Source: Nageia nagi (Eukaryota > Pinophyta). Taken from it: DNA of 64,000 nt. The notes beneath the pieces were generated by a model. The model did no database searches. It had not been told where the DNA came from and worked only from the letters and a program-made list of their open reading frames with translations. How positions within the stretch are numbered: the first letter of the stretch is position 1; every line of letters starts with the position of its first letter. Both the position numbers and the translations under genes were made by a program. Where the stretch lies: positions 24,242,001 to 24,306,000 of the forward strand of contig JBITNC010000001.1 in assembly GCA_050084985.1 (NCBI GenBank), in the 5' to 3' direction. Below, piece after piece: positions 45,026 through 55,590 of the stretch.

Positions 45026-45139
45026 GGTCATTTAGAGTTCCAAGTTTGGGTGTGGTGCTTCAAACTAGGCATTGGTAATCTCAAGGTAAGTGAATGACTC
45101 CCTAACCTAAATGTTGGGGATGTAAGCATACCAAGATCT
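45026..45139 (+). repeat. LTR fragment copy d, right part
   Basis: It continues copy d after Gypsy-2 (GTGGTGCTTCAAACTAGGCA matches copy b near 33074). It ends at the Copia-B insertion point after AAGATCT. Confidence 0.7.
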
Positions 45140-45643
45140 TGAAAGAGTTACAATATAGCATAAATAACCCTAAACTACCAAGATCTTATGAAAGCTTAAT
45201 ATCACATCTAAATAACTCAAAATAAAACAATCTCACAAAGATAACTCAAGATGTAAAGTGGTTCCTCCAACTAGGAGTACATCCACTAAATAGATCTCAC
45301 TTCATTCACAAACATGAATCTCTTACAATTATCCTAATTACATCTCCTAAATACTATCCTATAGCATAATTTTACTTCACAAAATTGGTGTGTAATCACA
45401 AAGAGTGAGCCTTCTATTTATAGGCCAAAATCCCTCTTTGGATTACCCTTTTACCCAATGTACAAAGGCATGACATGCACTCCCTTTTAACCAAGGGGCA
45501 TGCTCATGATATGGAGTGTAGAACAAGTTATATTATCATATTCACTTTAATAATTAAGGTATATAATGATACCCTTAAGTATTTGTGAATTTACAAAGAG
45601 GATTAATACAAACCTTTCTAATAATGCATTATACATTCTAACA
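45140..45643 (-). repeat. 3' LTR of Copia-B
   Basis: 504 bp, TGTTAGAATGTATAATGCAT...CTCTTTCA on the minus strand. It is closely related to the 503-bp LTR of Copia-2 at 55074. Confidence 0.88.
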
Positions 45644-46254
45644 CTCCCCCTTAATGCAATATTGGGATAGAGCAAATAAGAAAGAAGAAAAGAGAGAGAG
45701 AGAAAGAGATTTCTCCTCAAAATATATACAATTAGAGATGATAACTTTTTAGATATTTGTGAAGTAAAAAAGATCTATTTTGAGACTCACTACTTTACTA
45801 TTTTAGCAAATGGTTTACAATATAATAATTAACCATAACCAGTTTCAATGTACATAATGTAGTCATCCAACTAAAAGTCATGATGAGTCTCCATAAGCCT
45901 ACATAACTAAAGTAAGTAACCTATAATCTCAAAGGAACCTACAAGTAATAAGTATCTCAAATAATAAGATCATTTATATGCAACATATTCATATCAACAA
46001 AGATAGATGAATCACACAAATACCATCATGAACTGATCAATGGTGCACAATAAGTCATCACAAAGATGCCAAGCAAAAAATCATAATCACTTGCTGTATA
46101 TAAAACATGTGTTGATTATCATTACAAAATAGAGAAAAATAAAATGCACATATGAGTTCTTCACATATCGATAACTAAATAGTGCCAAAAGACACATACA
46201 AGTTCTTCACACATGGATAACTAAATAGTGCTAGATTGGTCAATCTTTTGCTCT

Positions 46255-46320
46255 AAAAATTTGTACAATAAGTTTATCACATAGAGCAAACTTACCATGA
46301 AGGTGTATAATAAAATCAAC
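46255..46320 (-). repeat. Single hairpin monomer in Copia-B 3' region
   Basis: The minus strand reads ATACACCTTCATGGTAAGTT, a CTCTATGTGA loop and TAAACTTATTGTACAA. This is one unit of the Copia-1 minisatellite at the same place after pol; the stem AAGTTT with AAACTT is kept. Confidence 0.7.
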
Positions 46321-46386
46321 ACTATACAACATAAAATCCTCTTAGGTGTGAAGTTGTCATCATAAATATGAATTCAACACAAGAAT

Positions 46387-49300
46387 TCAAACTTCACTTC
46401 CCTTTGAGGGCAACTTCACCAACCTAATAACATCCCTAAGCTTAAAAAATTGAGCTTTAGGAAGGGGATTGGTGAATAAATTAGTGGAGTTCAAGGTTGA
46501 TGGATAATACTCTAGGTGTATGATGCCATCAAGAACCTTCTCCTTGATAAAATGGATTTGGATTTCCATATATTTTGTTTTCTAATGGAACACAAGATTC
46601 TTAACCAAAGAAATAGCTAACTGATTATTTAAAGAAATTAGAGATGGGTAAAATTGCTTATACCTAATTTATTTTAGAATATACCTTATCCAAATAGCTT
46701 CCTAGGGTGCAACAAATATGGCACGATATTCAACTTCTATGATAGAAAGAGAAACATCAAGTTGCTTCTTAGAAACCCAAGAGATAGCATCTAAACCAAT
46801 GCTAAAAACATATGTAAAGGTTGACTTCCTATTGTCTATATCTCCCCCATAGTTAGAATTTGAGAAACTTGAGAGAACAAATGAGGTCAACTTGGAATAC
46901 TTGAGAGCAAGATCCTTCATCCCTACAACATACCTCAAGATTTGCTTAACAATATTGAGGTGCTCAACATACAATTTCTGCATGAATCATTCTTTTAGAT
47001 TTAATGCAAAGGTAATATCTAGCTTGGAAATAGTCAAATATATAAGATAACCAATTAATTACATGTAAGCTATAGCATCAACTAACTAAGTGTTGGAGGT
47101 AAGAGAAATAGTAATTCTAAGAGAGACTGGGATCATAGCATATCTACACTTCTCCATTTCAAACTTCTACAAGATGTCTAATATATACTTGAATTGACTA
47201 AGATAAGTGTAATCCTTTTATTCGTATATTTTTATTCCAAGGTAGTAGTGTAAGAGACCAATATCAATCATTTCAAATGTTGCCTTAAGTTTGGATATGC
47301 ACTCTTGAATGATTTCATCATTATTCCTAGTAATCAAAAGATCATCCATATAAAGGAGAATCAAGACCGCATCTTTTCCTTGATTGGGCACATATAGATC
47401 AGAGTCTAAAAAGCACTTTAAGAAACTAATGTCTGTAAAGTACCCTAAAATCTTCTTATACCAAGCTCTAGGTGCTTGCTTAAGTCCATATAATGACTTC
47501 TTTAGCTTGCACACAAAAGACTCTTTACCTTCCATAATAAACCCTTCTGGTTGATAAATAAAAATTTCCACATCTAAGTCACCATTGAGAAATGCACTCT
47601 TAACATCAAGTTGAAAAAATTTCCATCCTTGAGCTGCTGAAAGAGAAAGGATTATCCTCACATTAGACATCTTTTCCATGGGAGCAAACATTTTCTCATA
47701 ATCTAAACTATATTTCTAAGAAAAAATTTTGGCTACTAACCTTGCCTTATATTTCTTAATATCTTCAATTGAACTGAACTTTACCTTGTAGATCCACTTA
47801 TTGTTGATCATATTCTTCTCATTAGGATAAGAAACTAAGTCCCAAGTTGTATTTTTCATACAAACCTCACACTCTACTTCCATGGCTTCCATCCAACACT
47901 CAATCTTTGAAGCTTCTTTGAAATATGAGAGCTCATTCTTGTTATTAATTTTGGAAAATAAGGATTTGTTAAAAATCATAGTCCTTATTACCCTTTGTGT
48001 TGGATAATTTTGCTCCTAAGGTGACTTATCTACATCAATATCTAATCAATTAGGTGCAATTAATGATTCATCTAGATTATCAACATCTTCATTAGAAGTA
48101 GAGTCTTCAAGAAGTTCATTAAACTTTACATCCCTAGAGATAAACACTCCTTTATAGAATGGAGAGTAGAGCTTGTAGCTTCTATGCTAACTATCATAAC
48201 CCAAAAAGATGTATTTTTTAGCTCTTTTATCTAACTTTTTTTTTAGAAACAATGTAGGAGAATGCTTCACAACCAAACACCCTAAGGTGAAAAATGTTGG
48301 ATTTTCTTCCTGACCATGCCTCAAAAGGAGTTTTACCTTAAACAAATTTTTTAGAACACCTATTCGAAGTTTAAATAGTAATGCTCTCTACTTCACCCCA
48401 TAAGAAACTAGGAATATTACCCAACATGCATCTAGCCATCTCCATAATTATCCTATTTTTCTTTTTGACAACACCATTCTGTTGAGGAGTGTATATAATT
48501 TGTAAACTACCTCTTGATTCTATACTTAGAATAATAGACATTGAACTCATTGCTATTATATTCTTTCCAATTATCTAATCTCAACATCTTAATTTTAAGG
48601 TTAGTTTGATTTTCAACTAAGGCCTTAAAATTCTTAAAGCTTTCAAAAGTTTGATCCTTGTGCTCAAGTAGATAACTAAAAATCATCCTACTGAAGTCAT
48701 TGATGATGGTCAAGATATAAGATGCTCCCCTAAGCTACTTAGTCTAAAATGGACCCATAAAATCTGAATGCACAAGTTGAAGAGGATGAGATGCTCTTAT
48801 TGCTTTATCTTTTTTGAATCTTTGTCTATTAATCTTACCAAGGATGCACTTCTCACTTAGCCAATTAAAAGTGAAATTGAAGGTAAAATTTTTATAAATT
48901 CTTGGTTTTTTATTACTTGAATACTCTTATGGTTAAGGATTGCCTCTAGAACACACATTTATAGCAAGATACATCTTTTTTGGAACTTGATCCACAATGT
49001 AGAGATCATCTTTCATTGACCCTTTAACCAACATGGCATGTCCTTTCTTAATGCACTAGGATTGTGAATTGAACTCAAATGAGTACCCTTTCCTTGCAAC
49101 TTGGATCAAAGAGAGAAGGTTCATCATGAGATTAGGAACATAGAGGACATTTTCAATAACCTTCCCATGAATCAACATACTTCTAATTCTTTGGACCGCA
49201 AAGATAGAATTATCACCTATCACAACTGCATCTTTTCTATACTTGTGAAAATTTCCAAACTTATCTTTTTCAAAGCATAGATTACTAGTGCATCCAAAAT

Positions 49301-49689
49301 CAACAATTCAAATAGTCAAAAAAGTGCAAGACATGGAGTAGAGCATAGTAGTAAATCTAATTTTTATATTCTTATTCCCTTTGAAGTTCTTTATATTTCC
49401 ATTTCCCTTGTACTTTTTCTCTCTTTTATTTTTGTAGCAATCAGTTTCTTTGTGACCATGGATGCCATAAAAGTTACAATTTCTATAAAACTTTATCTTA
49501 GGATTTGGTTTGCTTTCTTTACCTTTTCTATCTCTTTTCTTGAAGAAATTATTATTACTATTATTTCCATGATTGTTGATGTTACCATGATTTTCATTGT
49601 TATCGAGGTTGCCCCTTTTCTTAAATATTTTAGAGGAAGAAGGATAAAATTTATGATGATTGAAATTATTCTTGAAAGGAGTTTTGGTT
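46387..49689 (-). pseudogene. Copia-B partial gag-pol
   Basis: It starts inside gag (ATKTPFKN) and carries a zinc knuckle CNFYGIHGHKETDC near 49430 (second Cys changed to Tyr), a protease site reading VDFGCT instead of DSG near 49285, and integrase with MLRLDN near 48590. Reverse transcriptase follows, with LYGLKQAPRAWYKK near 47455 and YMDDLLITRN near 47340, then RNase H (IIEVEYRA near 46720) and the terminal SKGSEV at 46387. Stops at 47716-47718, 47096-47098 and 46702-46704 fall at the same codons as stops in Copia-1. Other stops replace Gln, Arg, His or Glu codons of Copia-1. Confidence 0.85.
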
Positions 49690-49701
49690 GCTCTAATACC
49701 A
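49690..49701 (-). promoter_or_regulatory. Copia-B primer site fused to gag
   Basis: The minus strand reads TGGTATTAGAGC two bases from the LTR and continues at once as AACCAAAACTCC, which in Copia-1 is gag at 23188. The shared GAGC marks the deletion junction. Confidence 0.75.
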
Positions 49702-49703
49702 AA

Positions 49704-50047
49704 TGAAAGAGTTGTAATATAGCATAAATAAATTTAAACTAACAATATCTCATGAAAGCTCAATCTTAAGATGTGAAGAGGTTCCTACAACTAGGAGTAT
49801 ATCCACTAACTAGATCTTACTTCATTCACAAACTTAAATTTCTTATAATTATTTTAATGTCATCTCCTAAACACTATCCTATAGCATAACTTTACTCCAC
49901 AAATTTGGTGTGTAATCAAAAAGAAGAAGCCTTCTATTTATAGGCCAAAATCCCTCTTTAGATCACCCTTTTACCCAATGTACAAAGGCATGGCATGCAC
50001 TCACTTTTAACCAAAGGGCATGATCATGATATGGAGTGAGGACAAGT
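49704..50047 (-). repeat. Truncated 5' LTR of Copia-B
   Basis: 344 of about 504 bp. Similarity to the other LTR stops at ACAAGT near 50047. Confidence 0.8.
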
Positions 50048-50545
50048 AAATGATTTATAGGCATTACATCCTATGTATGAAGTGTTCATAGATTATATTA
50101 TAAAAAAAATTCATGTAAGTATTATTTGCATTCCTTACAATAATTTCTCATACAACCATTCCTTACATATGTTGGAATCATTGCAATCCATGAAATTGTT
50201 CACTTTCACTTTAACTTTTAGCTTACATGGATAAAAAAGCATACATTTCTTGGATTTTGAATTATTTAATTATTAGTTCAAGGATTCCAAAATACATTTT
50301 GTATGTAGTTGAGCAAGCTGTAAATGCTATCTAGGCATTGCATCCCATGCCTAAAGTATTTATGGTTAATATTCATGCAAGTACTATTGGAATTCCTTAC
50401 AATAGTTTCTTGTATAACCATTATTTGCATACCTTAGAATCATTGCAATCCATGAAATTATTCACTTTCACTTTAAGTTTTAAATGACATGGAGAAAAAA
50501 GTATAAACTTTTTGGATTCTACATTATTTAGTTACTAGTTCAAAT
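50047..50545 (+). repeat. Diverged tandem duplication, about 275-bp period
   Basis: Two head-to-tail copies share TTCCTTACAATA and CATTGCAATCCATGAAATT..TTCACTTTCACTTTAA. The first copy starts exactly at the truncated end of the Copia-B LTR. Confidence 0.75.
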
Positions 50546-52240
50546 CTTCTAGAAAATGGCTTATAGAACTATGGTCTTATCATGAGTGTTGTCTTCAATT
50601 CTAAAGTTAATCTTGATGAGTCATATCAGTTCAAATCAAAACCCCACACTACCATATTACTTTATTATTTTCATCCTTCATTCATTGCATTAAGAATAAA
50701 TTTCAATATCACTAATTTAAGGTGAGTTACAAGCATCAAAATAAATATGATTTTCTTGGTTGTTATCATGGATGTTATCACAATTGTAGTGTAGATTTGT
50801 TTTATTAGTACCTTGATAAATTTTTAAATAATCCTTCATTTCTTAACCTCATACCATCAATAATGAATTATATGTTGATACTAAATTAGGTACCTTGACT
50901 AGGTTTTTGGCAATCCTTCATTTCTCAACCCCATACCAGTAGCAATCCTTTAAGTACTTGGTTGTTATCATGGCTATTAAAATAATTATAGTTTGGATTT
51001 TTTTGGAGTTTTTTTCTAAGTACCTTGACTAGTTTATAGATAATGGTGATTAAGCCTTCATTTCTAAATCTCATAGCAGAAGTAATGAATTTTGTATTAA
51101 AATGGGCAATATATATGGTAACCCTTTCTTCATCTCAAAAGCTGATCACTTAATATGACCAGCTTGGATTATGATCATTAAGAGGTTCAATGAATCCTCT
51201 AGCTTCCAAAATATAGGGGTAAAATCCCCATTTTTAGGTTATAGTCTTTTTTGCCTCATTATTTTTCCTTCAACTTGCATGTAACTTCATGATGTTCCCA
51301 AAGAAAGAGGTATCCATGATAGAACTAATCACCCAAATCATCTATAGATAAACTTTTTATTTTTTTATTTTAAAGCCTCTGAAAGTAGTTCTAGACCATT
51401 GTCAAAGAAATAATTCATGGTGGTTAAAAATTTCTTCAAAACTTACAACTATGGTGGTTTGTGAAGGTGGTTTTACACCTATAAGGGCAATTTTCATCAC
51501 ATAAAAGGGTGGCTTTTAAGCATTGTTAAAATATATAAAAAGGTAGTTTGAAATGATGATTTATAGCCTTTGTGTATTTTTAATAACATTTTACTACACC
51601 CTCATATACGATAGGAAAAAAACCATCATGCAAGGACTATCAAGATGGTTTAGAACCATCGTTGAAGTTCAATTTTGATGTAGCAATGAGCTTGTGGTTC
51701 AAAATATAGTGATTATCCCTATTGATCTTCAACATATTATTAGAGAGTATAAATAATTCTCTAAATGTTTCAAATAATGTGTATGGTGCTTTGTATTCCC
51801 TTATTCAATGATATGAGTAGCTAGTCTTGGTTGACCTCTTTTTCCTTATATGGTAGGCATTATTGTTTCTCTCATTACTCTCACTTATTTGATATGGTCT
51901 ATAACATTATTGGTGCTAAATAGTATTTCCATTTCTCATTTAATTTCTTTGGGATCTATATTAATGAATGTGAGAAGTTGATCTCAAATATCTTGGGCCT
52001 CAGTGTAGGTTATTTTTTTACATGATTCCATTATCTCAATTTTTCTCTTTGAAAATAATGTTGTTTTATTATCTCATATAATAAGTAGGCTTCAACATCA
52101 GGTTGACACCCCTAAAATCCATATCACTTTCTAAGGAAAAATTATCGATTTGGTCACCTCATACACCTACTTGGGTGTTCTCTTCATGGGCCCTACTTTC
52201 ATCTTGATCCTAGCTTCTCATAATAGATTAAATAAAGGTT
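50546..52240. other. Intergenic or old transposon DNA; possible CACTA end at 51370-51700
   Basis: No coding frame. The segment 51370-51700 repeats GGTGGTT and GATGGTTTAGAACCATCGTTG-like motifs with a 7-bp palindrome (51644-51650 and 51654-51660). These resemble the subterminal repeats of plant CACTA elements after CG to TG decay. No terminal CACTA motif was located. Confidence 0.3.
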
Positions 52241-52249
52241 ATGCTGCAA

Positions 52250-53172
52250 CTATCTCACTCAAGAGATAATATTTTCAACTTCAATTTCAAGACATCATGG
52301 AAAAAATTAAATTCTTTGAGGCACTTGTCTCACCAACTCTTGTTTATAGATGTGAAGTTTTGGGACCTAGATTATGACATTATGTTTGGGCCCACATTGA
52401 TAGGGTTTCGATTAATATTCGTTTGATATCCATTCAAGCCAAAATCTTAATTATCCCTCATTACATCATCTTGGCTAAATTTGATGCATATCCCTTTTTG
52501 CACCTAATAGTATTCCATATTATTGGGATCTTGAATAGAATCCATTGTATGATATAAAAAACTCCTAACTCAAAGATATACCCTCTCTTACCTATTATGT
52601 TCTCAATGAAATTTGCAAGTAAAGGCATTTATTAGTGTTGATAGTCAAAGGCCACTTCTCTTTTGTGATCAATCTCTTCTTTAATAGCTTGCATCCAAAC
52701 AAAGTTAGAAAAAGGTTCTTCATAATAAGATAAATTAAAAATAAATGCATATTTTGATTTAGAATTTCAATTTGAACTAGAAGAGTAAATTGCATAGTTT
52801 ACCATTTCACCTTTTGGTTCTCCATTATCTTCATCTCCATAGAACTAAATATTTCCTAACCTTGTGAGTAGATTTTGCATTTCTTGGGTTTGGATCCTTT
52901 TGATTCTTCTCATGCTATTACCATAAATAATTTGACACAAAGGGTGATCCTTAAACCATCTCTTACATTGGCTGAGCTTGGAGCACTCACACTTTTTGGT
53001 TTTGTAGAGGAGCTAGTGTTTCTTGGTGAGCTTGGAACACTCATACTTGATGGATGAAATTTATATTTATGAGGCACAACATGCTTGGGTTGGATATTTA
53101 ATGATTTTTTCTCCTCCAAAATATCTTCTACACATATTTTTTTTTGCAATTTTTGATTACTATACTCTTCCC
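52250..53172 (-). pseudogene. Copia-3 pol fragment, downstream half
   Basis: On the minus strand the open frame 53191-52910 carries the Ser/Pro-rich linker between integrase and reverse transcriptase (VPSSPRNTSSSTKPKSVSAP). Past a stop, FSNFVWMQAIKEEID near 52690 marks the start of the reverse transcriptase domain. Further left the frame decays. It continues the fragment at 63474-64000; Gypsy-1 split them. Confidence 0.65.
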
Positions 53173-54361
53173 TATGACGTCTCCCTTGCATAATTGTAAA
53201 TAATTTTGGAATCCAATGGATTTCCCCTTTGTATTATATTTAATTATGCTTTTAAGTTAGTACTTGGCATAGAATATTTAATGGGTCATGGGATCCCATT
53301 ATAAGCCCCAAGTGGGTCATCTCCCTCCTAAGTGTAGATTAGAGTGTTTTAATGTACTTGGAGATCTCGATACATGATTGTATAAATCCCAAGGTCTATT
53401 TAGCACTTAGTGGATGGATGAGTACTTAACGGTCCCAACATTGAGATGGGGAGTACTTGTACATGTGTGCCAATATTGGAGAGACTTTTAGACCCCCACA
53501 TTGTCCCATGATACCCATGTTGCCCTCCTAGATGCCCATGCATACCTCCTAGATCCACACATGCATTCTTGGACCCATGTGGAGCATGAGGGAGGCCTAG
53601 ATACCCAGGTTGAGCCTGGAATGAATCCTAGGTACTAATTTTGGGGCTTGAGGGGAATGAGTGATGACATTAAGATGAGATCCAAATCTAAGAAAGCTAT
53701 ATTATCCCTTGGAGCCTTGTTTTTGGATATACAAATTTGATATTATTCTCATACCATCTATAGGATAGAAGTCTTAGCATGGTGCTAATCAAGAACCTTA
53801 GGTGCAACATCTAAGAGGATTAGTAGGTTGAGGGATCATATTATTCTACATCTTTGGTGTAGCACCCTAGCCCATTTGATGGTATTCCAAGGTTGAGCTT
53901 CTATCATTCAATTGATCACCAAGGTTTGAGGAGGGCTCCTTCAATGGAGAGGATTCATATTTTGAGGGAAAAAGAATGTCCCACATATTATCTATTTGTC
54001 CAACATTTAGAGACACATGTTGTACCCTACTTTTCTCCTTGGATGCCAACATCCAAACCTAGGGGTTGGTATTGTATCGTTGCTCATTATTTATGTTTAA
54101 CATAACTATTGAGCATTTGGATCTCAACATTTATCTTGTGTATGATTTCATATTGCAATGTTGTGGTGTATTTACTATTTTATGCATATTGTAGCTAGAT
54201 GTTGGCATTATGAGATTGTATTTGCTTGTATCTTAAGCTCTAACCCTAACATTGGCATATTAAGGTACTTGGTGCTTATTTATGTCCTTATAGGCTAGAT
54301 ATGGGTGTTGGTTTGAAGGAATTTGCTTATTTATGTGATGAAATACATTAGGAATTTTAAA
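53173..54361 (+). repeat. 5' LTR of Gypsy-1
   Basis: 1189 bp. The end is mutated to TTTAAA where the 3' LTR has TTTACA. Confidence 0.85.
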
Positions 54362-54362
54362 A

Positions 54363-54373
54363 TGGTATCAGAG
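54363..54373 (+). promoter_or_regulatory. Gypsy-1 primer-binding site
   Basis: TGGTATCAGAG, one base past the LTR, complementary to initiator tRNA-Met. Confidence 0.85.
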
Positions 54374-54379
54374 TTGAAG

Positions 54380-55073
54380 ATCTTGCCACCTGAGAAAATG
54401 AAATTCATATATACAACTAAAGTAAAAGAATTCAGAGTTTTGAAGGGCTATTTTCGACTAACTCCTTTAGAAATTTGAAGATAATAAGATCCCTTTAGAG
54501 GAAAGAGAGAGGCTCTTATGGTTCTTAGGTGAAAGGAATGAGGAGAAGATGTGCAAGAAGAGGGGGCAGACATGGGAGACCAGATTTGAGCATCTACATA
54601 AGACTCCACTAAAGATTGAAATCTTGCTCTAGATCTATTGAGGAACCACCAAAGAGTTCTAGAGAGACATCACCTTTCAACTATACTAGGATCTTTTGGG
54701 TTACTAGGTGGTGGCTTGGAGGAAATATAATGTTGAAGGGGTAAAGCTAGCTAGGGACCCAACATCTAGATCTAAATTATCAATTGGAGTGAGAGATGCA
54801 ACTACTTCATTGGATCTAAAGAACAAGGATGAGTAAAAGTTGTCACTTAGATCCAAAGTTGTCAATAGCTTACTTGAGACCATCACTTAGATTTTATCAA
54901 CTAAGAAGATGAGTCTAATCATTTGAAAGGAGGAGATTAAATAGGGTTGCATTTTCACTTTGGAAAAGGGAGGTCAAGGAGCAACCGATTGAGGTCCAAT
55001 GCATCCTAGATTGATACATAGATATTTTAAGAGATATATCCAAGGGATTACCATCATCTAGAGGGTTTGAGCA
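54380..55073 (+). pseudogene. Gypsy-1 gag-like start and early RT
   Basis: A short Lys/Glu-rich gag-like segment is followed by KGLPSSRGFEH-like sequence near 55040-55073, the start of reverse transcriptase. It matches Gypsy-2 at 40440-41120, including the unusually short distance from primer site to polymerase. The frame is broken by many stops and is cut by the Copia-2 LTR. Confidence 0.65.
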
Positions 55074-55576
55074 TGTTGGAATGTATAATGCATTATTGTA
55101 AAGATTTTGTAATAATATTCTATGTAAGTTCACTAATACTTAAGGGTATCATTTGATACCTTAACTATTTAATTGAATATGATAATGTAACTTGTCCTAC
55201 ACTCCATGTCATGACCATGCCCCTTGGGTAAAAGGATGTGCATGTCATGCTTTTGTACATTAGGTAAAAGGGTGATATAAAGAGGGATTTTGGCCTATAA
55301 ATAGAAGGCTACCTCTTTAAATCATATGCCAATTTATGGAGTAAAGCTATGCTATAGGATAGTGTTTAGAAGATGAGTTAGGAGATTTGTAAGAGTTCAT
55401 ATTTATGTGAATAAAGTGAGATCTAGTTAGTGGATGTACTCCTAGTTGGAGAGTTACCACTTATATCTTGTGTTATCTTTTGTGAGATTGTCTTATTGAG
55501 TTATCTTGATGTTAGTATGAGCTTCCATGAGATCTTGGTAGTTTAGGATTGTATTAGTTATATTTCAATCCCTTCA
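55074..55576 (+). repeat. 5' LTR of Copia-2
   Basis: 503 bp, TGTTGGAATG...CCCTTCA, closely related to the Copia-B LTR. A TATA box, TATAAATAGAAGG, lies near 55292. Confidence 0.88.
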
Positions 55577-55578
55577 TT

Positions 55579-55590
55579 TGGTATCAGAGC
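55579..55590 (+). promoter_or_regulatory. Copia-2 primer-binding site
   Basis: TGGTATCAGAGC, identical to that of Copia-1. Confidence 0.92.

Larger units (their letters stand above)
45140..50047 (-). mobile_element. Copia-B: internally deleted copia element
   Basis: A minus-strand relative of Copia-1 and Copia-2. The 3' LTR is complete (45140-45643); the 5' LTR (49704-50047) lacks its outer 160 bp, so the right-hand target duplication is lost. The candidate left duplication is GATCT. Polypurine tract at 45644-45655. The primer site runs directly into the middle of gag, so about 3.9 kb of leader and gag present in Copia-1 are absent. Many stops show it is inactive. Confidence 0.88.
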
